Shown here: piece after piece, positions 37,421-44,707 of the stretch
Numbering within the stretch: the first letter of the stretch is position 1
Layout of the letters: the number at the start of each line of letters is the position of its first letter
Assembly: GCF_900155945.1 (NCBI RefSeq)
Contig: NZ_FTMN01000007.1
Span: 62,001 to 126,000, forward strand
Length of the DNA: 64,000 nt
Reading direction: 5' to 3'
DNA from: Marinobacterium stanieri
Lineage (GTDB): Bacteria > Pseudomonadota > Gammaproteobacteria > Pseudomonadales > Balneatricaceae
Notes under the pieces: model-generated
The model's input: only the letters and a program-made list of their open reading frames with translations
What the model was told of the DNA's origin: nothing
Databases searched by the model: none
Translations under genes and position numbers: made by a program

Positions 37421-38296
37421 CTAGGCCAGCACCACACAAATTGCGCCTGCAACAATCAATACCAGCCCCAGCAGGTCACGAATGGTAAGACGTTCCTTTA
37501 ACCATCCGGCAGAAATCATGAGGGTGAACAACACTTCAACCTGGCCCAGCGTTTTGACCAGAGCGGCGGTTTCCAGGCTCATGGCGGTAAACCAGCCTAA
37601 TGAGCCTAAACAGCTGAACACGGAAATGGTCAAAACCCGTCCCTTGCGCAACTGCAACGCCTGCCATGTATGCGGCTCTCGCAAGAGTACCCAGGCACCA
37701 AAAAGAACGCCCTGACACAGCAAGACCAGAAACAGCACCCAAGCGGCACTGTAGGGGAAGGGTAAGCCCAATTCCAGGCTGGCTTCACGCACCCAAAGTG
37801 TCGTCAGTGCAAATGCCAAACCACTGCCAAGCCCCACCATCAGGGTGTCCCAGGACATGCCGCGTAGCTTTTTCGGGTTTGTCATCAACCAGAATGCCAG
37901 TGCGCCCACCAACACGCCGAACCATGCCAGTCCTGTCAAAGGCGCACTGAAAAACAGCGCCCCCAGAATGGCCGCAAGCACGGCTTCACTTTTTACCATC
38001 CCGACACCGACGGCATAATTACGCTTGCGAAATAATACGACCATTAAAGCTGTCGCAATCACCTGAGCCAAAGCCGCTGAGAGGATATAAAGCGTAAACG
38101 AGCCCGAAAACACCGGCAGTGCAACCGGTTCATAGGCATAGAGAGCCAACAGGTAACAGCCCGCGACCGGTGCTGCATACAGAAACCGCGCCAGGGTGAC
38201 GCCTGCGGTGCTGACCTCACGGCTCAGCTGGTTTTGAAAGGCATTGCGCCAGGCCTGCATAAAGGCAGCAAACAGGGTAAACGGAATCCAGAGCAT
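37421..38296 (-). CDS. EamA/DMT-family transporter
   Basis: This 291-residue inner-membrane protein has ten predicted spans in two EamA repeats and belongs to the drug/metabolite transporter superfamily. The N-terminal half includes VTLARFLYAAPVAGCYLLAL and the C-terminal half FTLMISAGWLKERLTIRDLL plus a last span. Substrates of the family range from amino acids to nucleosides and cannot be predicted. I take ATG 38296, about 12 bp after GGAG; a TTG at 38314 would make it 297 residues. It stands alone. Confidence 0.88.
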   Translation of the reverse strand: MLWIPFTLFAAFMQAWRNAFQNQLSREVSTAGVTLARFLYAAPVAGCYLLALYAYEPVALPVFSGSFTLYILSAALAQVIATALMVVLFRKRNYAVGVGMVKSEAVLAAILGALFFSAPLTGLAWFGVLVGALAFWLMTNPKKLRGMSWDTLMVGLGSGLAFALTTLWVREASLELGLPFPYSAAWVLFLVLLCQGVLFGAWVLLREPHTWQALQLRKGRVLTISVFSCLGSLGWFTAMSLETAALVKTLGQVEVLFTLMISAGWLKERLTIRDLLGLVLIVAGAICVVLA

Positions 38297-38495
38297 GGAA
38301 ACGTGAAGCTCCAAGAAGGGGTTGAAACGGTTATTCTATCAGCCTGAGCATTGGCCATCGCCTGAAGCGGTTAACAACAGAAGCAGGATGGAAACCTGAA
38401 CAACAGTGGGATACTCTTGCCGATAGGGTAATTTAGCCCGTCAGATCAGAGCTTGCGTGCCCACAGCCAGCTGACGTCAAAACAGGGATGGCCCA

Positions 38496-41438
38496 GTGAC
38501 CGATATATTACGCATCTTTTTTGCTTTTGCCTGTTGTCTTTTACTTGTCACAAGGACTGCTGCGGCAGACGTTGAGCTCACACCCGGCGAACAAGCGCTG
38601 ACCGAGCAGGGCAAGGTAATCGAAGTTGCCGTGATGTATGACTTCGTTCCCTTTTCCTATGTTGAAGATGGCCAACTCACGGGATTCGTGGCTGATCTGT
38701 TGAAACTGATCGAAGCCAAGACCGGCGCCAGACTCCAGCCACGTATCAGCGAGTGGAGCGACAGCCTTCAGCGTCTGAAAAACAAACAGATCGACGCGAT
38801 TGCCAATATATCCTTCAAGCCTGAACGCACCTCCTACACGCTATACACCACCCCTTACTACGAAATCCCGACCGTGGTGTTCACGGATAAGCAATTTGGC
38901 AACTACGAGAGCCTGGCCGACCTCTCCGGCAAGCATGTGGGCGTCTTGAAGGATATTTTTTACCTCAAGGAGCTGAGTACCCGGGAAGATATTCGCATCA
39001 GTACCTATGATGACTACGGCAAACTGACGCGTGCCCTCGCCTTTGGCGAGATAGACGCTGCCATCCAGAACCTCACTTCCGGCTACCACTACGCAACCAA
39101 AAATGCCTACACGAATATCAAGGTTGCCGGAGAGTTCACCCTGGATACCGTCGGACGAGAAGACCTGCGTTTCGGCGTTCGTTCTGACCGACCCGCTATA
39201 CAGTCTCTGCTGCAAAAAGGTCTGGATAGCATCAGTGATCAGGAATGGAATCAGCTGATCAACCGCTGGGTTGGCGTCAGTTCAAGTGACTTTACCGAAC
39301 GCCGCCAGACCATCGCGCTCACACCTGAAGAGCGTGAGTTTGTTAAAAACAATCCGGTTATCCGAGTTCACAACGAAAGCAACTTTGAGCCCTACAACTT
39401 TTTTGAAGATGGACTACCCCAGGGCCATTCCATCGACTTTATGCGCATGCTGGCAAAACGTGCCGGCCTTGAGGTCAAGTTCGTCAGCGGTCGCAGCTGG
39501 AACGATTATCTGAAAATGATGCGCCGAGGCGAGCTGGATGTGATGACCAACATCGTTTACAGCGATGAGCGCTCTCAATACATGCTGTTTACCAAGCCTT
39601 ATCTCCGCCTGGCGCAGGGCATTTTTCGCCGCCAGGGCACTGAGGATCTGGATTCGATTGAAAAACTGAAGGCCAGCAGGCTGGCGTTGCCAGAAGGCTT
39701 TTTCACCTACCAGAAACTGAGCCAGGAAAGCGGCTACAACCTGATCCCCGCTCGTGACCCGCTGGATGCATTGATGCGCATCAGTACCAATGAAGCCGAT
39801 GCAACTATCGAGATCATGAGTGTGGCCGAGCACCTTATGCGTAAATATGCAGTTCCCGGCATTGTGGGTTCGAACCCGCATCAGGTTATGGCGTCAGAAC
39901 CCCTGTCACTCCGGCTGGCTGTCACTACAGACAAACCCATACTGCGCCACATTCTGCAGAAAGCCATGGATAGTCTGAGTGAGCAGGAGAAACGCCAACT
40001 GCAGTCAAAATGGACCGGCAGCGGTGCTTTGGACAGTAACTATTTGCACCTGAGCGGTACCGAACTGGCCTGGATGGAGTCGCATGCCGCGGCCCGAATC
40101 TGCACCAGCCGATCCCGCCTGCCCTTCGAAAAGACAACAGAAAAAGGCGACCATATCGGTGCATTTGCTGATCTACTGGATGTTATCCGCCACAATGCGG
40201 GCCTGAGTGTGCGCCTTGTGCCCGTTGATAATTTCAGCCAGGCACTTTCTTACCTGAAGGAAGGAGCCTGTGACCTGGTTTCACGTGCCCCTCCCTCACT
40301 TGAAAGCACCGGTATCAGTCTCAGCCACCCCCTGTTGCAGGAGTCTCTGGTCATTGCCACTGGTCTCGATGAGATCTACGTGCATGATATTTCCCAAGTC
40401 CAAAACCAGACACTTGCCGTCCTTGAAGGCAGCCATGTTCAGCACCACCTGGAGACAGTCCACCCTGATCTGAATCTGAGGCTTTACCCTGATTTAAGCC
40501 ACGCCATGGATGCAATCGCCAGCGGGCAGGTGTTCGGGCTTATCGATACCCTGCCCAGCCTCAGCCGCGCCATCGTCACCGAGCACCGCTCCGACATCAA
40601 GATCTCAGGCGAACTGGCAGACATCTACCCGGCCACACTGGCCACTCGCAGCTCCGATAAAACGCTGCTGCAAATCGTCAACAAGGCCATCCAATCCATC
40701 CGGCCCGAGCAATACGAAACCATCAATAACCGCTGGCTACAGGCACCGGTCACGGCCGAACCGCCTGATTACCGCCTGATTATTCAGGCCGCCCTTGCGA
40801 CAACACTACTGGTGTTACTGATGCTGGTCTGGAACCGCAAACTGGCGCGCCTCAATGCCAATATTCGCGATAGCCGTAACCAGCTGATGCAGGCCCACGA
40901 AGAGCTCAAGGTTAAAAACCGTATGCTGGAGCAGCTCTCAACCACCGACCGGCTGACCCGGCTCTACAACCGGCTCTATCTGGAGAAGGCATTCGAAGAG
41001 CAGCTGGCACGCGCTGAACAGGTCAACGGCTATAGCTTCAGCCTGTTACTGGTCGATATCGACCACTTCAAGCAGATCAATGATCGTTATGGCCATGACC
41101 GAGGGGACGCAGTCCTGACTGATTTCGCCGCAGTCCTTAAGGGAAGCTGCCGTGAGCAGGACATCATTGCACGCTGGGGCGGTGAAGAGTTCATGCTGGT
41201 CTGCCCTGACACCCGCTTGGGCGATGCCATGGCACAGGCCAAAAGTCTGCTGTACTCGATCCAGCAGCATCGCTTTGCCCATGTTGGCCACTGTACTGCC
41301 AGTATTGGTGTGGCCAGCTGGCAACCGGGCGATAGCTACCAAAGCCTGTGCCGTCGTGCCGACCAGGCGCTCTACCAGGCCAAAGGTCAGGGCCGAAACC
41401 GCGTATGCCGTGAAGATGAGACGCCAAGTGCCCGCTGA
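38496..41438 (+). CDS. diguanylate cyclase with three periplasmic SBP_bac_3 domains
   Basis: This 980-residue protein starts at GTG 38496, with AGGGA 8 bp upstream. A signal peptide (about 1-25, ending TAAAD) is followed by three consecutive amino-acid-binding-protein-like (SBP_bac_3, Venus flytrap) domains at about 38-260, 275-500 and 530-750. Each begins with a VAVMYDFVPFSYVEDGQLTG-like strand and ends near W-x-x-x. One TM (about 764-784), a coiled coil (about 790-820) and a GGDEF domain follow. The active site GGEEF lies in RWGGEEFMLV, with an RxxD (REQD) inhibitory site. The architecture recalls BvgS sensors but with cyclase output. The third SBP domain is more divergent (CTSRSRLPFEKTTEKGDH). 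The ligands are unknown. Confidence 0.92.
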   Translation: MTDILRIFFAFACCLLLVTRTAAADVELTPGEQALTEQGKVIEVAVMYDFVPFSYVEDGQLTGFVADLLKLIEAKTGARLQPRISEWSDSLQRLKNKQIDAIANISFKPERTSYTLYTTPYYEIPTVVFTDKQFGNYESLADLSGKHVGVLKDIFYLKELSTREDIRISTYDDYGKLTRALAFGEIDAAIQNLTSGYHYATKNAYTNIKVAGEFTLDTVGREDLRFGVRSDRPAIQSLLQKGLDSISDQEWNQLINRWVGVSSSDFTERRQTIALTPEEREFVKNNPVIRVHNESNFEPYNFFEDGLPQGHSIDFMRMLAKRAGLEVKFVSGRSWNDYLKMMRRGELDVMTNIVYSDERSQYMLFTKPYLRLAQGIFRRQGTEDLDSIEKLKASRLALPEGFFTYQKLSQESGYNLIPARDPLDALMRISTNEADATIEIMSVAEHLMRKYAVPGIVGSNPHQVMASEPLSLRLAVTTDKPILRHILQKAMDSLSEQEKRQLQSKWTGSGALDSNYLHLSGTELAWMESHAAARICTSRSRLPFEKTTEKGDHIGAFADLLDVIRHNAGLSVRLVPVDNFSQALSYLKEGACDLVSRAPPSLESTGISLSHPLLQESLVIATGLDEIYVHDISQVQNQTLAVLEGSHVQHHLETVHPDLNLRLYPDLSHAMDAIASGQVFGLIDTLPSLSRAIVTEHRSDIKISGELADIYPATLATRSSDKTLLQIVNKAIQSIRPEQYETINNRWLQAPVTAEPPDYRLIIQAALATTLLVLLMLVWNRKLARLNANIRDSRNQLMQAHEELKVKNRMLEQLSTTDRLTRLYNRLYLEKAFEEQLARAEQVNGYSFSLLLVDIDHFKQINDRYGHDRGDAVLTDFAAVLKGSCREQDIIARWGGEEFMLVCPDTRLGDAMAQAKSLLYSIQQHRFAHVGHCTASIGVASWQPGDSYQSLCRRADQALYQAKGQGRNRVCREDETPSAR

Positions 41439-41576
41439 CCAGCTGAGTCATGCCGCCAGATACCCCTACCAGCGGGGAAATGCACACGACAAGCCGAATA
41501 TAATTTCAGTTGTATATAGGCTGTAGATACATTTTGTTTTACTCTGGCATCAGAAGTTTTGGCTGGAGACGGTTTA

Positions 41577-41759
41577 ATGAGTAGCAAGAAGAAGGGCAAG
41601 GCTAAAAACAGCCAGCTCCTTATCCGCATCAACAAGGAGGAGCGCGACAGCTTTGTCGAGCTCTGTGATGAAATGGATACCAGTGCCGCTCGTGAGATCC
41701 GTCACTTTATCCGCCGCTTTCTGGCAGAACACCAGCCGGACACCAATGAGAAGGAATGA
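41577..41759 (+). CDS. small ribbon-helix-helix-like protein
   Basis: This 60-residue protein has a lysine-rich start (MSSKKKGKAKNSQ) followed by LLIRINKEERDSFVELCDEM and DTSAAREIRHFIRRFLAEHQ. A short beta strand, then two helices with a turn, is the layout of Arc/CopG ribbon-helix-helix DNA-binding proteins. ATG 41577 follows GGAGA at about 9 bp; an in-frame TTG at 41559 is rejected. No toxin partner is adjacent: it lies between two cyclic di-GMP genes and converges on the second. Its DNA target is unknown; a stand-alone regulator is the simplest view. Confidence 0.75.
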   Translation: MSSKKKGKAKNSQLLIRINKEERDSFVELCDEMDTSAAREIRHFIRRFLAEHQPDTNEKE

Positions 41760-41790
41760 ACATCTGGCTTTTGAAGGCTGAAACTGGCGA

Positions 41791-43965
41791 CTAGTGTTTG
41801 CGCTGCTCAAGCAACATTGCGGTTAACTCCCCTGCCGTAACCGGCTTGCTGAACAGGTATCCCTGAACCACGTCACACCCGTAACCTGCCAGAATTCTCA
41901 ACTGCTCCCGGGTTTCCACGCCCTCTGCCACGACTTTCAAGCCCAGTCCCTGAGCCATTGCAATGGCTGCACAGACCAGCTCACGATCTGCCGGGTCTTC
42001 GGCAATATCATTGACGAAGCTGCGGTCTATCTTGAGTACATGGAACGGATAACGGCGCAGGTAACTCAGGGAGGAATAGCCAGTACCAAAGTCATCCATG
42101 GCGATGGTGATCCCCATGGCCGTCAAGGTTGCCAGAGTGTCATCCACCAGGGCCTGGCCACTCATGAGCACACCTTCGGTAATTTCCAGCTCCAGGCTGT
42201 TGCCGCTCAGCCCGGCAATGGCTAACGCCTGTTCAACCTCTGCCGCCAGAGTCGCCGACCTGAACTGGACGGGCGACAGGTTGACCGCCATCGTAAAGTC
42301 GTTCAGCCCCATGGACTGCCACTGTTGTAGCTGCTGCAGGGATTGCTCCAGAACAAAATGACCCAGCGCCAGAATCAGGCCCGTTTGCTCCGCAACCGGA
42401 ATAAACACCATCGGTGAAACCGAGCCCAGCACCGGATTCTGCCAACGCAACAGTGCTTCGACACCGGTGATGCACTCACTGGCCACATCAACCTTGGGCT
42501 GATAGAAGACTTCAAACTCGCCCCTGTCCAGCGCTCCGTGCATCTGCTCTTCCAGCTGTAAACGGCGTGCCGCTTCCTGGTTCATGGAGTCGGTAAAAAA
42601 CGAATAGGTATTACGGCCTCGTTTTTTGGCATGGAAAAGTGCCGAGTCAGCGTTTTTCATCAGTTCAGCTGCGCTTTCACCATCCCCGGGTGAGAGGGCA
42701 ATACCAAAACTGGCCGTAAGCCGAAACTCTCGACCGGAGCAGCGAAACAGCTCCCTGAAGCGCTCAAGCAACTGTTCGACCACGCTTTGTACATCATTGC
42801 TGGACGTAATACCGTCCATAAGCACAACAAACTCATCACCACCAAAGCGACCAACAGTGTCACCGCGTCGAATACCCCCTTGCAAGCGATAGGCAGCCAA
42901 ACGCAGTAGCTCATCGCCCTCCTCGTGCCCCAGAGAGTCGTTGACCTTCTTGAAGTCATCCAGATCAATGAACAGCACCGCAACACGCTGCTGATTTCGC
43001 TTGGCGTCGACCAGGCATTGCTCCAGCCGGTTCAACACCAACGCCCGGTTGGGAAGCCCCGTCAGCAGGTCATAAAAAGCATGCTGCTGCAGCTGTTCTT
43101 CCTGCTCCTTCTGGTAGGAGATATCCATTTGAATCGCCAGATAGTGCTCAACCTCTCCCTGCTCACCCAGCACCGGTGCAATATGGAGGTACTGCCAGTA
43201 CAACTGCCCATCCTTACGTCGATTCTGCATTTCCCCCTGCCAGGATTGCTTGCCGGTGAGCGACTGCCACATGTCACGATACCGCCCAGCAAGCGTATTG
43301 CCTGACTGCAAAATACTGGGATTCTGGCCCATCACTTCGTCGGCAGTGAAGCCGGTGATCTCCTCAAATGCCGGATTGACATACTCAATGCGTGCCCTGG
43401 CATCCGTAATGATCACTGAAACAGGGCTTTGCTGAACAGCTTGAGAAAGCAGCTGTATTTCGCGGCGCGCCTGGGCAGATTCCTGACTGCGGGCATATAT
43501 ATCGTTGAGGCTCAGCTGGATACTGTCCCGGAAACGGGCGATGAGTTTACGATAGGTTTCGTTGTAACTGTTTGCCTTGCTATCCAGAACACAGATAGTC
43601 CCAAACACATCACCACTGGGCCAGGTTAAGGGCAAGCCACAATAGGAGATCATGCCCAACTCAATATCGGGATTCTGATCCCAATCCGGATCTTCAAGCG
43701 CATTGGCAACCAGCAACTCACGCTGAGTATCCATTACGGTTTCGCAGTAAAGCCCGGTATTCAAAGGCGCTCGCTCACCCTCTTCGTAGACATTGTCATC
43801 ATTGCTGCTTTTGACAAAGACTTCGATTTCCCCTGAATGCACACGCATGATCAAGGCAGCCGGTACCTGAATGATGTCTGCAATCAAATTGATGCTTTCC
43901 TGCCAGTTCGCCAGGATATTCGGGGAGATGGCCAGATTGTCGAGGATGGGATACTTGGAAACCAC
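41791..43965 (-). CDS. GAF-PAS-GGDEF-EAL cyclic di-GMP enzyme
   Basis: This 724-residue protein has no membrane segment and so is cytoplasmic. Domains in order: GAF (about 15-160), PAS with PAC (about 170-295, ending MDISYQKEQEEQ), GGDEF (about 300-460) and EAL (about 475-720). The cyclase motif GGDEF is in RFGGDEFVVL with RxxD (RRGD) upstream. The phosphodiesterase motifs are complete: EALLRW, ELEITEGVL, DDFGTGYSSLSYL, KIDRSFV and AEGVETREQ. It could thus both make and degrade cyclic di-GMP, with the GAF/PAS input deciding. It is monocistronic and converges on the small RHH-like gene. Confidence 0.94.
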   Translation of the reverse strand: MVSKYPILDNLAISPNILANWQESINLIADIIQVPAALIMRVHSGEIEVFVKSSNDDNVYEEGERAPLNTGLYCETVMDTQRELLVANALEDPDWDQNPDIELGMISYCGLPLTWPSGDVFGTICVLDSKANSYNETYRKLIARFRDSIQLSLNDIYARSQESAQARREIQLLSQAVQQSPVSVIITDARARIEYVNPAFEEITGFTADEVMGQNPSILQSGNTLAGRYRDMWQSLTGKQSWQGEMQNRRKDGQLYWQYLHIAPVLGEQGEVEHYLAIQMDISYQKEQEEQLQQHAFYDLLTGLPNRALVLNRLEQCLVDAKRNQQRVAVLFIDLDDFKKVNDSLGHEEGDELLRLAAYRLQGGIRRGDTVGRFGGDEFVVLMDGITSSNDVQSVVEQLLERFRELFRCSGREFRLTASFGIALSPGDGESAAELMKNADSALFHAKKRGRNTYSFFTDSMNQEAARRLQLEEQMHGALDRGEFEVFYQPKVDVASECITGVEALLRWQNPVLGSVSPMVFIPVAEQTGLILALGHFVLEQSLQQLQQWQSMGLNDFTMAVNLSPVQFRSATLAAEVEQALAIAGLSGNSLELEITEGVLMSGQALVDDTLATLTAMGITIAMDDFGTGYSSLSYLRRYPFHVLKIDRSFVNDIAEDPADRELVCAAIAMAQGLGLKVVAEGVETREQLRILAGYGCDVVQGYLFSKPVTAGELTAMLLEQRKH

Positions 43966-44212
43966 GCTAAACCAACCATGAAAAGGAGTTAGTGACTGTG
44001 TCAGTATAGGAATACAAAGTCTAAATGTGCACTCACTTCAATGTGCTATCCAAATTGACAGCTGTCAACAGAAAGTCTCTTTTTTACGACAACCTGTATT
44101 TTAGGCACGAATTTCCCCTGCGTCAGGCTACTGGCGCTTGACCACTACCGATACGCTCGCTAGGCTATGCTTTGTATATACAATAAAGACCATCAGGAAA
44201 AGGAGTGCCACC

Positions 44213-44329
44213 ATGGCCAAGCTGAAGAACAAAGAAGTAAAAAAACTGATCAAAGCTCGCAAAGCGAAGATTGCCAAGCACGAGAGCAAAGTTAAGAAGC
44301 TGAAGAAGCTGCTGAAAAAATCCAAGTAA
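44213..44329 (+). CDS. 38-residue lysine-rich microprotein
   Basis: This tiny protein starts at ATG 44213 behind a good AAGGAG (about 8 bp). Of its 38 residues 17 are Lys, in an alternating helical pattern (MAKLKNKEVKKLIKARKAKI, ending KKLKKLLKKSK) with few acidic residues; Leu and Ile fall on one face. It resembles the lysine-rich short proteins thought to bind nucleic acid or the ribosome, but I cannot name a family. A TTGACC box lies at 44138-44143 with a rough -10 near 44161. A strong terminator follows at 44364-44399, so it has its own transcription unit. An in-frame start at 44138 lies at the promoter and is rejected. Confidence 0.8.
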   Translation: MAKLKNKEVKKLIKARKAKIAKHESKVKKLKKLLKKSK

Positions 44330-44363
44330 GCATTCCATGTAGAAGGGCCTGGCCCTGATACGT

Positions 44364-44399
44364 AAAAAGCCGGACACCCTGAGGGTATCCGGCTTTTTT
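44364..44399. terminator. bidirectional terminator between microprotein and yjfB-like genes
   Basis: AAAAAGCCGGACACCC (44364-44379) and GGGTATCCGGCTTTTT (44383-44398) form a 16-bp stem with one mismatch and a TGA loop, with T runs on both strands. It ends both the 38-residue gene and the convergent yjfB-like gene. Confidence 0.93.
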
Positions 44400-44443
44400 G
44401 TATGCTCGCAAAACTGCAAGCATGCTTTACTCCAGCGAGAGAG

Positions 44444-44641
44444 TTACACGCGTATATCGATATTTTGACCCAGTGAACTGGTGGGGTCCGGGGCCGCGAC
44501 AGGCGCAGCACTCTGAATCAGCTGCAACGCCATTTCGCCGTTTTGCTCAATCTGATCCTTCACCATACTGGTGACCTTCACGGCATGATCCGTTTGGGTC
44601 TGGTACTGGCTCATGCTGGTACCCAGTGCTGCTACATCCAT
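44444..44641 (-). CDS. YjfB-family putative motility protein
   Basis: This 65-residue protein fits the YjfB family. It begins MDVAALGTSMSQYQTQTDHA, has a central amphipathic helix (VKVTSMVKDQIEQNGEMALQ) and closes with the diagnostic LGQNIDIRV. The family is linked to motility in some bacteria, but its molecular role is not clear to me. ATG 44641 is preceded by AGGAG at 7 bp. It sits between the microprotein terminator and rapA, in its own unit; rapA is upstream on the same strand with a 66-bp gap. Confidence 0.85.
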   Translation of the reverse strand: MDVAALGTSMSQYQTQTDHAVKVTSMVKDQIEQNGEMALQLIQSAAPVAAPDPTSSLGQNIDIRV

Positions 44642-44707
44642 CGTGGGCTCCTGTTATATCTTAGTTACTGTCAGCATACGCCGACAGCAACCGCATGTCA
44701 TATCAAA

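Noticed and set aside
41577-41759. Antitoxin of a type II toxin-antitoxin module
   Set aside because: The RHH-like fold fits, but there is no small partner gene within 100 bp; both neighbours are large cyclic di-GMP genes.
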